Shown: piece after piece, positions 14,401-54,062 of the stretch | Layout of the letters: each line of letters begins with the position of its first letter | Position numbering within the stretch: the first letter of the stretch is position 1 | Assembly (NCBI GenBank): GCA_963514095.1 | Contig: OY741270.1 | Span: forward strand, 24,412,624 to 24,476,623 | Length of the DNA: 64,000 bases | Origin: Eutrigla gurnardus | Lineage: Eukaryota > Chordata > Actinopteri > Perciformes > Triglidae | Direction of reading: 5' to 3' | Position numbers and translations under genes: made by a program | Notes under the pieces: generated by a model | What the model was told of the DNA's origin: nothing | The model's database searches: none | The model's input: only the letters and a program-made list of their open reading frames with translations

Positions 14401-15741
14401 CATAAATACTTGTCCTTCCATTAATATTTAAAAGGATAGAAGGCATATACATATATATAAATGGATCTTACCCGGAGCAACGCAGCCCAAGAGCACATAT
14501 AGATTTACATGCTTAATCCTCCAGCTGCCTCCAGGCTCTGGTTTGATCACATTTTTGGGCTCTCGGGGGGGTTTGACAGAAATATGCAAGGTGTTAAGTT
14601 CCCTTCCTGCTGCTAATATGCTCACACCTGTAGCAGGGACCTCCTTCCCATCTGTATTCCTCTGCACCACCCGCTGCCGTTTCACCAATATCTCGTAACC
14701 ACGGCTACCTTCCCGGCCCCCTATTGAGTTCAAACGGAGAGGCCTATTTTCCCTCCTCACACACCTCCTAGGAGGATAAATACCTCCGCCCGCATTCATT
14801 TATCTGTGTCTTTAAAGACTTCACTCAAATATCATTTTTTGATTCTCTTAAGGGACTCGAGGACTTTTCAGCAGCGCGTCCCCTCTGTTCACTTTGTACT
14901 CCCGGCTGGGTATTTCCATTTGAATGAAGGCCTGTGGTTTTTGGTATTAGATACCTCATCTTCAAACACTCTACCTTTTACTGAATATAGCATATGCACA
15001 GATTGGATGAAGTTTTGTGTGCGCGTGCTTTTATGTGCATATGTTATAAAGATGCTAAAATGCACACACACTCGTGTGCCAGAGGGAGTTTACGAGCGTG
15101 GCATGGAGTGCATACCTATCAACCCAGTTCAATGAGGTGGTGCACATCTTAAGTCATGTTAAGTCTGGGCTCTCTCTATATAAAAGCCCCCCCACCCCCC
15201 TCCCAACCTCACCCGGAGCACCGATAGGATGAAAAATGGATAGAAGCCCCAAAGGAAGGAGGAGGAGGAGGAGGGAGGTCCATCTGTGAGCTGCATTCAA
15301 GGACAACAGTGTTATCCACTTTGGAACAGTATGAAACAAGCCAGTGTTTTCGGCGGGCTTTGGGAAACGCTGGGGCTTCTGGGTGAACTGTGGACGCCAC
15401 TGTTGTCCTGCCAAGTCAACTGTGATGTCGCAGATTAGACGTGAATCATTGACTCCTTGTTTGAGTTGGCAGACGTCTCGGCTGGCTCGGAGTGAGAGAT
15501 AATGAACAAATGTGACTGATTGTTCCTGATCAAGCGTTATAACTGCAGCAACAGGGATTGTTTCTGCAGCACTCAGGCTCATAAAAGCTGTTTTAATGGG
15601 ATTCCTTTCTTTTGTTATACAGCCTGAAGGTGTCGGAGGGTTGGCTATATCTATTAATCTCTGTTTTCTCTTCTCCCGTATTGTTCTCTCCATCCATCAT
15701 CTTCCTTTTCTAACTTTCTCCTGTCTTCTTCCCTCCGACAG

Positions 15742-43881
<28,140 letters not shown>

Positions 43882-45250
43882 TTTGAAGGGACTGCGGTTC
43901 TTGGTTCCTGCATAGCCGTGGGAAGATGCGCTGCACGGATGGGACGCTTGTATGTGAACTCACACGTTATTTACTGCAATCTCATCGTTTTCACACTCAA
44001 ATCCCAACCAAAACAACTTCAGCTGCAATAACAGAACAAATGGACATCATTCCTGAAATCATACATAAGCAATGTAATCCTGTGGAATGAAAGCCAATAT
44101 CACTTCAGCAAAAAAAAAACGATCACGGTTATTGGGCAGTCATGTGACCAGAGGTTCACGAGGAGCCGTCCAATCACAGCCGTCTGACGACACCATAAAC
44201 ATATGGCCTGTTAAAGCACATATTAGAGACCTCAGCATCCAGAGCACAGGGAAATCTAAATTTTAATTAAAGAAAAGGAAAACAACGAACAAAACAACAC
44301 ATTTATGTTATAATTTCCCAAAAATGTGAATAACTGACGAAGCTAAAGCATGTCATTTTACCGCCTTGCACCACTAGAACACTAACGCCGCTGTCACAAC
44401 ACATTTCTGGGGTATTTTTATTGTAAAATCCCATCATTGTAAAAATGTGTCAGAAGTAAAATGGTGTGAGCGCTTCCCTTTGAGGTGGTAATTCCCCCGT
44501 GTGATTTGATGGCTCCTGCATAAAAAAAAAAGATTCTATTATGGCAGGAAAAAGGCACATTAATGGAAACTGTTCACCGAATCCTCACCTTTTATGTCTG
44601 CCAGGTTAAGTTAGCTCACAGCAGCGCTCCCATTTAAATAGTTTTGCTACCGTGGGTCATTATTATGGGACAGGATTTCATAAAGGGCGAGCTTTACGTC
44701 CCACAAAATCACACCTGGTACAAATGATTCCAGCTTTCTAGGAGCTTAAACCTGAAGGCGGGTGACGACCTCCACATTCAGGTCTCATAAAGATGCTATG
44801 GGGAGATTTCTGGAGATGAATCCATATTAAAAGTCAGACCTCCACTAACAGCTGAATCACTGCAGTGCCCCTTTAATGACAGCCACAGCCCTTTTCCTGG
44901 ATACCGTGGAAACCCGGCGAGCCCCCCTCCATTACTTCAGGACCACATTAACATTAATGTGTCCGTCTCCAGCCGCAGCATCAGAGTCGTGTGCTCGGAG
45001 GCATCCTTTCAGATATGATGGTTATTAATACCTCCTGTGAGTAACAACCCATAGTTCGTGTGAATCTACGGAAAACAAAGAAATGACACTTAAAACCCCA
45101 AACATCAGCATATCTGCTTGGATGGTAGTCAACGGGTTTGTTCACCGTTTTCTTACTGGAGGAACTTCTATCACTGGATACAGTTTGTGCGCTCAGCGAG
45201 TGTATTTTTATTTATTTTTTATTTTTGCTGCATGAATTCACAGAGATTAC

Positions 45251-45256
45251 AATAAA
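45251..45256 (+). terminator. GRIN3B: Candidate polyadenylation signal for GRIN3B
   Basis: AATAAA about 1.37 kb after the GRIN3B stop. Others follow at 45614-45619 and 46011-46016. The choice between them cannot be made from sequence. Confidence 0.3.
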
Positions 45257-46900
45257 CTCGCCTCCTGCAGGTCTGAGATGTGACATCTGATAATCCCATA
45301 TGTGTGAGACTTCACTGCTTTTGCTTTGATCCTTATTAATCATTGAAACGTGCTCTCTCTTCCACCGTTTCGACTAAAACCAAGTGAAGGAAGTTTCCTG
45401 TGTCAGTGACGGAGAGAGAAGGCTCTTTGGAGGTTGACTGTGTTGGGACTCATGTATTCAGTCAACCACCAGAGGGCGCTGCAGCCCTGCTTCCCGCGGC
45501 TATGGACGATGGGAGAGTTTACAGATGGAGGTTTTTAACTCCACAAAAACACTGAAATAAATATGACGGATGGAAGCTGCATCTTTGTTCTCGTGCATCG
45601 GAGGATCTGGGGAAATAAAGCCTTTATGAAACCGCTCCGGCACTAAACAACACCATGTCACCTGACTGTATTGTGACACTCCATCTTGTGTGAGAACACT
45701 TGGAACCAGGTGTTGGGGGTCTCACCGCCCCCCTCCAGGGTCTGAGGCATCAGTGACTCTACCGGAAACAGAACTTTAGGCTTTATGGCGGTGTACAAAC
45801 ATTTCAAACGTTGCTGTGGTGTGAAGTGGTTGTGTTCGGATGCCATGATGTCTATGCGGGAGAAATATATATATTTTAGGTCTTTGACTGAGAAAGAGCT
45901 TGTGGTACTGGATATTTAAACAAATACTTTTAAATTTACCCCTTATAAGAGAAAAAAAGTGTATCAGCATATTATTGAATTTTATCATGATGATCATTCT
46001 CATGTTTTGAAATAAACATTTATATACGTATTTCCTGTGCATTGTCTGGTGTTTTCGGTGTGAACTGCAGAAAGCCTTGCCCTGTCTAGGATGGTTTAAA
46101 TGTAAGTGAATGAGGAGCACGTTTAAACCCGTTTGTTTCCACTGATGTGTGTGTGATCATCAAATCAAATGTTTTTTTATTGTTATTTTTGCAGGTGAGA
46201 CTTTCATCCTAAATTGTCGAGGCCACTTTCTACGTGAGTACAAGAAGAAACGCACGAATGAACAACTTTAAATTAAAAAAGCACCGATATGAAACGTGTT
46301 GTTTCCAGCTCATCAGGAGGGTAAAACATCTGCCCGACACTGGTGTTCATCCTGGTGAGCTTTAACCAGTGATGGTTACAGGGGTGAGAAGAACATTGGC
46401 TTCTTAAAGGAACAGGATACTTAATTAAAATTGAATTAACGTAAATGAACCCACCTTCATATGGCATATAAAGTAAAACATGGATGTTATTCTACATCTT
46501 GTGTCCATATTAAAGTAGAATAAGATGGACTTTCTCTCTCATGTTGACATGGCTCCTCCCCACACCTGTTACCAGGTAGCAGCATGTGGACAGATGAAGG
46601 TGGAGCATTGAGAGGTTGGAGCAGCTCCAACACTTTTCAGCTGTAAGCTCTAATGTGAACAACCCCATGCGATCCTATTCACCTGTATTAACTGAGACCT
46701 TTGAATGAAGTGTTGCCATGCAGCTTCACCGTGTGGGACTTGTTGGATGATTGTGGTGTTGTTTAACTTGTAATGACAGCTTTCAGCCACACGGAGGCAC
46801 TTGAACCCATCTCTATAGACGAGTGTGTGTGTGCGTGTGTGTCACCTGCAGAGAATCACATGTTTATTTCCAATTCATCCAATAGAGTGTGTGTTACCTG

Positions 46901-46902
<2 letters not shown>

Positions 46903-46975
<73 letters not shown>
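46903..46975 (+). repeat. (TG)n microsatellite
   Basis: Pure TG run of about 73 bases in the intergenic region. Confidence 0.98.
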
Positions 46976-46976
<1 letters not shown>

Positions 46977-47136
46977 ACCCCCATGATGAAGCGGTGGCCT
47001 ACATAACACGGCAGAGCGAGTCACCGTCACATCTCCTGTGTCTGTATTGATCTATATTCACACTGCAGCGTTTACTACCGAACCCCGAGAGTCGAGGCTT
47101 CTGCAGCGCGACACGTGGTGGAGGAGAATAGAAGCT

Positions 47137-47169
<33 letters not shown>

Positions 47170-47522
47170 TGATTGTTCAGAGCAGATGAGAGCTAACAGC
47201 TTGTGGATGTTTGAAGGGGATGAGAGAGATGGAGAGAGAGTGAAGGGTGTCGCATGCTGATGATTCAGCTCTCGCTGCACCAACCGGACGGTATAAAGAT
47301 AATCAAGCCAATCCATCTCATGCTCTCCTCCTCCAACACGCTCGGGTTCTCCTTGTTGTTGTGAGGGATGGGAGTTGTGTGGGCTCTTCACAGATGGATG
47401 GGGGGGGGGGGGGGTGTTGGTCTCCTACATGCATCACGCTGCTTCAGCCTGGAAGTCTGGGAAACTCCCCCAATGTAGGCCTCCGTCCCTCTGGTAATGG
47501 ATTCCATCACCAAGAGTTAGTG

Positions 47523-47663
<141 letters not shown>

Positions 47664-48055
47664 GTTGCTGTGAGTGGATCCACCATGTTTGAGGAGGAGG
47701 AGTCTGTCCGTCCACCTCCACCTCGTCTCCTGCCTCTCTGCTGCTTTGTCTCCACGGTAAACAGGAGCCGGGCTCTGTGAGCGATGACTTTATTAGCTCC
47801 TGCCAGCTGTGACCAAACCCTTGGGTGTTATTGGCGGGGTGATGTCGGCGGCGGTGTGTGTCTGTGTGTGTGTGATGCTGTCAGGGGGGAGACGAGGAGG
47901 GGGGGGGGGGGGGACAGGGGAGGGAGCCAGAGACGAGGGAGTACCCCATGAGAACCAGAGAAACTCCCTGGCAACCAGAGACGGGATCAACACGAAATGG
48001 GGCGCCCCCCACCATTCATCCTGCATGGAGAAGCCAAATGACTGAGATTGAGAAT

Positions 48056-48082
48056 GGGGGGGGGGGGGGGGGGGGGGGGGGG
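48056..48082 (+). repeat. G homopolymer, 27 bases
   Basis: Continuous G run upstream of the PLPPR3 promoter, followed by GGGAGG-type repeats. Length may be unreliable in assembly. Confidence 0.9.
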
Positions 48083-48359
48083 AGGGAGGGGGGAGGAGGA
48101 GAGAGGGAGGGAGGGTGCAAATATAAGAATCAGTGTAAAACCATCAGGCTGGTCTGCAGGTTTCCTTCTGCTCTGCACCTTCTCTGTCTGCAGACATGAG
48201 TCCCTGAACGCATCACAACAGCCAGTTAGAGAGAGAGAGAGAGGGAGAGAGAGAGAGAGACACAGAGAGAGACACAGAGACCACGTGGGTGCTAAATGCA
48301 TGTTTAAGTTCACTTTTAAGCCCCATTAACAATTGATAACTGTGGGAGCAAAGAAGATA

Positions 48360-49160
48360 TAGATCCCTTCTTCCAGGGGAACGTCTCCAACGACCACGTG
48401 CACACGCACGTCACAAACACGACCCCACCATGCACGCGCGCACACGTGCACGCACAGCCCCGCTCCTTGATGTTAATTGCCGCAATGTAATTCATGATGA
48501 TGACTCAGTGAATCGCAGTCCGCGAACGTGATTGTCGGTGTGAATCTGTTTAACCGTGCGCGCGCGTGCGTGCGTGTGCGTCCACGAGCTCCGCACCGGA
48601 TCATCGTCCGTGGGGAGGGGAGGGGGGGGGTCAGACGCGTGCCACACCCTTGTGGAGTAAACAAAGGCATGGTGGGACATCCGAGCCTCCTTCATCATCA
48701 TCATCATCATCGTCGTGATGAAGAGGGAGTTGAGGGTCTCATCATAATCAGGGAAAGTGGCTGCTGCTTAGACATGAGAGGCATCTTCACAAAAACACGC
48801 CCCCTCGTTTCCACGCGCACATGCGCACACGCACATCCCCAAAAAACCCCAACCTCCCCTTTGTCTGGTCGCCTCGCGGAGCCCCGGAACAGGAATTCAG
48901 CCGGAGAGGAGCGTGGATGTATGGACCAGACTGTCTCCTCCCCCACACGAGCACGCGCACACACACATACACACACACGCACACTCCTCCCCCTGTGCAC
49001 ACCCCCTCTCCCCCTGCCTTTGTGTGTGTGTGTTTGTGTGTATGTGTGTGTATGTGTGTGTGCGCCGTGAAGCTGACTGCGTACCCGAACACCGACGGAA
49101 GCCTCGCATAGAAAATAAGCTTTTTTTCCTCCTTTTAGGAATTTCAAACGTGTCCGCGCG
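48360..49160 (+). promoter_or_regulatory. PLPPR3: CpG-rich PLPPR3 promoter region
   Basis: CpG dinucleotides, elsewhere sparse outside exons, are frequent here, with CG/TG-alternating stretches and mixed (CA)/(TG) tracts. It lies directly upstream of the putative non-coding exon. Inferred from composition and position only. Confidence 0.45.
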
Positions 49161-49634
49161 ACACATTCCGTGGAATATAATAGGGAACACGCGCGTGCGT
49201 CTGGAGAGGGGGACCGGCGGACGCACGTGAGCCTCTCACGTAACCGGAGGAACGGAACGGAGGACCGTTACCGGCCAGGGTCGCGAATCGGACTTTCCAC
49301 CATCAGCAGCCCCCCCTCTATCTCTCACTCTCTCTCCCCCTCTATCTCCCCCTCTCTCTCTCCATCCCTCTCTCTCTCTCCCCTCTCTCTCTCCATCCAG
49401 CCTCTTTCTCCTTCAGGGATCCCAGAATAGCCCCTCGCAGGAGTGCTTCCCCCTGAATATCATCGGGTGGGCAGTTTTTTGGGGGGGTTTGGGGGGTGGG
49501 AGGGGGGAGACTCGCCGGGAGATGGATTAAAAAGGGGGGACGGTGCACCGCCAAACTGGAGCAGCACGCACGAGCACGCCGGGGGGGAAGGGGGCGACGG
49601 GACTCGGTGAATTCGCGGAGCCCCCGGGACAGAG
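49160..49634 (+). other. PLPPR3: PLPPR3 non-coding first exon (5' end not defined)
   Basis: A strong donor (GACAGAG|GTGAGT, cut after 49634) closes a G/C- and CpG-rich stretch with no family-like ORF. The next exon (53386) has an acceptor and untranslated bases before its ATG, so a non-coding exon upstream is required. This is the best candidate; the start is a guess, since no clear TATA box is seen apart from a weak GGATTAAAAAGG at about 49522. Confidence 0.55.
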
Positions 49635-51063
49635 GTGAGTGTCCGGTGCTGTTAGCTGCCCCCACCCTGCATGCTTACCCCCCCCTCCCTGAGCTGAGAG
49701 GTTAAACAGGGGGGTAAAAACTCAAACTCAGCACATGGTTTTCACCTTCATAATGACTGATCTCATACAATCTGCAGATTCCTGTTATCAAATAGAGACA
49801 CGATGCTTTAGTCCTGAGCAGCAGCTACATGCACTGTGACATGCATGCCGCTACTATGTGTGTGCATGTGTATTATGGGATAGATAGCAGCTTAGCGTGG
49901 TGCTAGGTGAGCCCAGGTAAGGGAACCCTCCACATCAGTCCAGCATGTGGCCCTTCATGTCTCTGCAGTGAACATCATGGCTTTGCAGCAAAGCTGGAAC
50001 TTTCTTCATGGAAGGGTCCTGAGGATGAGAACCTCCTCTTATGTTCACCTCATTCATTTCCGAGTGGGTGTGTGCCGGCCGTGAGATAGGAGAGCATCAT
50101 CCATTAGCTATAATATCAAACATACAGAAACCTTTGACCTCTGTGGAATCGACCCAAATATGTTCTCACGCTAATAATAGTTTGTTTGATCTACAGAGTT
50201 CAAATCCATCCTATGATAATACGACAAAATAAAAACAGAAACATGCATTCTTAAGAACTCTTCCATCAAACATTTTCATGTTCATCAAATGACATAATAA
50301 GCACAACAGCTGCATAATAATCCAGTGATTGACGTGTTTCCCCTTTAAGTGAGACAATTCTATACACAATTCATGATGTTTTTCATCCATTAATCAGCTA
50401 TTCAGTTTTTTTTGTTAAACGTCATGAAATAAGTTAAACTGTCTCGGAGCAGAGAAGCTGCAAATCCTCACTTTTGAGAAAACGAGGTCATGTTTGCTGT
50501 TTTTGTTTGGAAATAAAAAAATAAAAAAAAGAATAATCATCCAAATAGCTGCAGATTAATTTCCTCGCCTGCAAATTGATTGTGTGATCGTTTTAGCTCC
50601 GCCATGCCGTTAGAATACTGTGAAATGATCACACTCAAGTATTATATATACACGGGAAATGAAAGTAAAGACAACATGAACTTGATATGAATCATATAAT
50701 ACGGCCGTTGTCTAAACTCGGCTGAGCACCTATGGGGACCTCCCAAAGCTCCTATGGGTGCAGTCCCCAGCACCATCATAAACCATCAAATTAAGGATGA
50801 ATGTTTGGAAGAAAGGCATAAATCCCTTCAGTCCACTTCCACACTCTTGTTCCGATATCTCCACCTCTACCTCCACCTCCCCTCCACCTCCCCTCCCGTG
50901 TTGGTCCTCACTGAGTCTTGTATTCCTGACAGACTGACAGATTGTTCCTGTCCACCTCAGGCTACACAACCCACCTCCTTCACACACACACACACACACA
51001 TAAATGTCCATTGCTTAAGATATGCAAACCCTGCCGTAATGTTTGCAAGCACAATTTGCAGTT

Positions 51064-51064
<1 letters not shown>

Positions 51065-51115
<51 letters not shown>
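51065..51115 (+). repeat. (CA)n microsatellite
   Basis: Pure CA run of 51 bases in PLPPR3 intron 1. Confidence 0.95.
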
Positions 51116-51118
<3 letters not shown>

Positions 51119-51213
51119 GAGCCCCAGAGGACAAATGCTGGTTTGATAGATAAACAGGCCTCCTTCTTCAGTAAAGAGGCTCATTCAGTGTGTGTATGCG
51201 TGTGTGTGTGTCT

Positions 51214-51216
<3 letters not shown>

Positions 51217-51262
<46 letters not shown>
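51217..51262 (+). repeat. (TG)n microsatellite
   Basis: Pure TG run of 46 bases, 100 bases after an oppositely written CA run. Confidence 0.95.
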
Positions 51263-51264
<2 letters not shown>

Positions 51265-51749
51265 AGGTTTAAGTGCTGACTGGAGGAGGTCACTGAGACC
51301 AGGCGGCTGGGAGAGTGAGACCCAGGACCCAGCCTCCTCCTAAGCCGCTTTCAGCTGTACTGGAATCCATCCATGCCAATATCCTCCTTGTCTCTGATCC
51401 TCACCCCCTCCTCCTCCTCCTCCTCCTCCTCCTCACCCCCTCCTCCTCCTCACCAGCCCCCTCAACCCCCACCAGCACCACCAGACATGCAGACGTACAC
51501 AAACTAGAGCTTCACTCTTCTCCTTTTATCAATCTTCTTTTTTTTGTGATGACTTTGATCTGCGCTTATCTTGTACCCAGTTCTCCCCTTATTCTCCTCT
51601 CCCCTCCTCCTCTCCTCTCCTCTCTCCTCACTCCTCCTCTCCTCTCCCTTCCTCTTCATTTCTAGCGGTCATGGAAATTAGACTGTAGAAGGCTTTGATT
51701 CTCGGTGCCTTACACCGCCTCAGGGTCGAGCCCTCTTATCTGGGAGAGA

Positions 51750-51990
51750 GGAGATGATGGAGAGGAAAGGATGGAGAGGAGAGGATGGAGAGAGGAGAGG
51801 ATGAAGAGGAGAGGATGGAGAGAGGAGAGGATGAAGAGGAGAGGATGGAGAGAGGAGAGGATGGAGAGGAGAGGATGGAGAGAGGAGAGGATGGATAGGA
51901 GAGGATGGAGGGGAGAGGATGAAGAGGAGAGGATGGAGAGAGGAGAGGATGGAGAGGATGGAGAGAGGAGAGGGAACAGAAGGGGGAGAG
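51750..51990 (+). repeat. 30-bp polypurine minisatellite
   Basis: Unit GAGGATGGAGAGAGGAGAGG plus ATGAAGAGGA, about eight copies, in PLPPR3 intron 1. Almost pure purine on the + strand. The period is a multiple of three, which explains the Arg/Glu-rich ORF through it. Confidence 0.9.
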
Positions 51991-52798
51991 GTGTCGAGAC
52001 AGAAGGACAGGCGGGAGAGAAGGCGTAGAAAAGGTCGACAAAGCAAAGAGGAATTTATCGTTGGACTGCAAAAAAGCTCAAACGGCAAAGAGAAAGAGAG
52101 GCGGAGAAATAAGCAAACATCAAGCAAACAGGAGATGAAAGAGGCAAAGTGGTAGAGATGCCACGGCAGCTTTTAGCCAATATGACTTTCCTTTTTTAGT
52201 ATTTTTGGATTGAAGCCTCAGATCAGCTGCTTTTTCTGATCTTATTCAATCTGCCTGACATTTGGGCAATTTGTGAGCCCCGGAAAGGGAAATTGCGAGT
52301 ACAAAATGTCATTTACACGATACCTGGAGAGCAAAGCCTCCACTGGAACCCATTCTTAATACTTACGTTCATTCTGTCAGCTCAGCAGTTCCTGACAGCA
52401 TGTGCATGTTTTTAGAGAGCGACGCACCTGGAAAAAAAAGAGTGGAGAAAGAGAGCTAATGAAAGAAAGGGTGACGACGTCGGGAGACATAGTTGGTAGA
52501 TTGAAGGCAGGAAGAGGAACGGATGGATGGAAGGCGATTTGAGAAAGTGATAATAGAAGGGGACGCAGGGGGGTGGGAGAGGTGAAGGGTGAGGGAGGAA
52601 GGAGAGGTGAAGGGTGAGGGAGGAGGGAGAGGTGAAGGGTGAGAGAGGAGGGAGTGAGGAGGAAGGGAACGGGGAGAAGGACCGAAGCTGTAGGGGAGAT
52701 GTGAATATTTAACTGTGTTTAGTTTTCCATCGGGCCCTCGGCTCTGACTCTCTCTGAGGCCTCGGATCGCCTTCAGGTTATTGATGGCGTCGGCGTGT

Positions 52799-52803
52799 TT
52801 GTG

Positions 52804-52884
<81 letters not shown>
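52799..52884 (+). repeat. (TG)n with TTTG interruptions
   Basis: TG run interrupted at two sites by TTTG. Confidence 0.95.
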
Positions 52885-52886
<2 letters not shown>

Positions 52887-52994
52887 ATCAGGAAAATAGA
52901 TGTAGGCTGTGGAAATCATTTCCCTTCTGAATGAGAATGTAATCTTTCTGTTTGTAGATTTCACTGTGACTTTTCCACATCTTAATAACCTTGG

Positions 52995-52995
<1 letters not shown>

Positions 52996-53041
<46 letters not shown>
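52996..53041 (+). repeat. (TG)n microsatellite
   Basis: Pure TG run of about 46 bases in PLPPR3 intron 1. Confidence 0.95.
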
Positions 53042-53043
<2 letters not shown>

Positions 53044-53180
53044 GTGCACCGTAGTGTAAAAAACAACTGAATAATGCGCCTCATTACCAAACAACACAAT
53101 AACAGAATACATTTTTACTAACAAGACGTCTCATTTTTCAAACGAAGGCGTTTTAACTTGTGTACTATAGAACCGTTTGG

Positions 53181-53370
53181 CCTTAAAGGGACAGTTCACT
53201 CCAAAATACACAATTTGCCTCTTACCTGTCGTGCCATTTGTCAATCTAGAGGATCTCAGACCAAAACAATCTGGAGTGATCCACATCACTAAGAGGCCTG
53301 GCAGAAGTCCAGCTGATTCGTAATGCTTTCAGAAATACTGAAAGCATCTCCTCTGACTTCTCTTTGCAAT
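53181..53370. mobile_element. PLPPR3: Interspersed repeat remnant next to PLPPR3 exon 2
   Basis: AAAGGGACAGTTCACTCCAA, CCTCTTACCTGT and TTTGTCAATCTAGA in this order resemble a widespread teleost repeat. Its end lies within 20 bases of the acceptor of the first coding exon. Confidence 0.5.
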
Positions 53371-53385
53371 CTGTCATCCCAACAG

Positions 53386-53489
53386 GCTGCGACTGGCCCC
53401 ACCCCAAGATGGCGTCCCCCAAAAACAAAGCCAAGAAGAAGCAACCCAAAGACAGCATGACGCTGCTGCCGTGCTTTTATTTTGTAGAG
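53386..53489 (+). CDS. PLPPR3: PLPPR3 exon 2: start codon and N-terminus
   Basis: Acceptor CTGTCATCCCAACAG; 23 untranslated bases, then CCCCAAG-ATG at 53409. Encodes MASPKNKAKKKQPKDSMTLL and PCFYFVE, donor GTAGAG|GTATGT. The lysine-rich start before KDSMTLLPCFYFVE fits the family. The last 25 bases of the exon and the donor are the first copy of a fourfold 45-bp tandem repeat, so identical donors recur at 53535, 53580 and 53625. Confidence 0.93.
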
Positions 53490-53797
53490 GTATGTGTACA
53501 GATGGGTTGGCTGCCGTGCTTTTATTTTGTAGAGGTATGTGTACAGATGGGTTAGCTGCCGTGCTTTTATTTTGTAGAGGTATGTGTATAGATGGGTTGG
53601 CTGCCGTGCTTTTATTTTGTAGAGGTATGTGTACAGATGGGGTGATGAATAGTGAATATGTCGTGGTGAGTTTCTATGTTGGGTGCATCTGGGTGAGTCT
53701 GACCTCTAGTCTGACCTCTAGTCTGACCTCTAGTGGAAGCAGCGTCTGATGTTTTTCACAAGTCAATATTGTGATGTCATCACTTTCTTCTCATCCC

Positions 53798-53831
<34 letters not shown>

Positions 53832-54024
53832 CTCCCCATCGTTCTGTCCTCCTTGGTGTCCCTGTACTTCCTGGAGTTGACCGATGTCTTGTCCCCGGCG
53901 ATGGTGGGCTTCCGTTGCCACGACCGCGACCTCTCCATGCCCTACGTGGAGACGGGCGACGAGCTCATCCCTCTGCTGATGCTGCTGAGTTTGGCCTTCG
54001 CCGGTCCTGCAGCGTCGGTAAGTC

Positions 54025-54062
<38 letters not shown>

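Larger units (their letters stand above)
49635..53385 (+). other. PLPPR3: PLPPR3 intron 1
   Basis: 3.75 kb. Contains AT-rich unique DNA, CA/TG runs (51065-51115, 51217-51262, 52799-52884, 52996-53041), a CTC run (about 51409-51434), a purine minisatellite (51750-51990), purine-rich repeats (about 52575-52655) and an interspersed repeat remnant ending close to the coding exon. Confidence 0.75.
53490..53831 (+). other. PLPPR3: PLPPR3 intron 2 with repeated splice signals
   Basis: 342 bases (a multiple of three). It contains three extra copies of the 45-bp donor repeat (to 53644), a threefold 12-bp CTGAC-containing repeat (53698-53733) and (TG)15 at the acceptor. Reading through it in frame meets TAG at 53553-53555. 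Confidence 0.9.

Noticed and set aside
51705..52127. Arg/Glu-rich ORF and Ser/Pro-rich antisense ORFs
   Set aside because: They follow the 30-bp purine minisatellite, whose period is a multiple of three; not genes.
53471..53749. ORF with repeated LLFCRGMCTDGLAAV
   Set aside because: Out-of-frame reading of the 45-bp repeat at the PLPPR3 donor; the real frame is LPCFYFVE.
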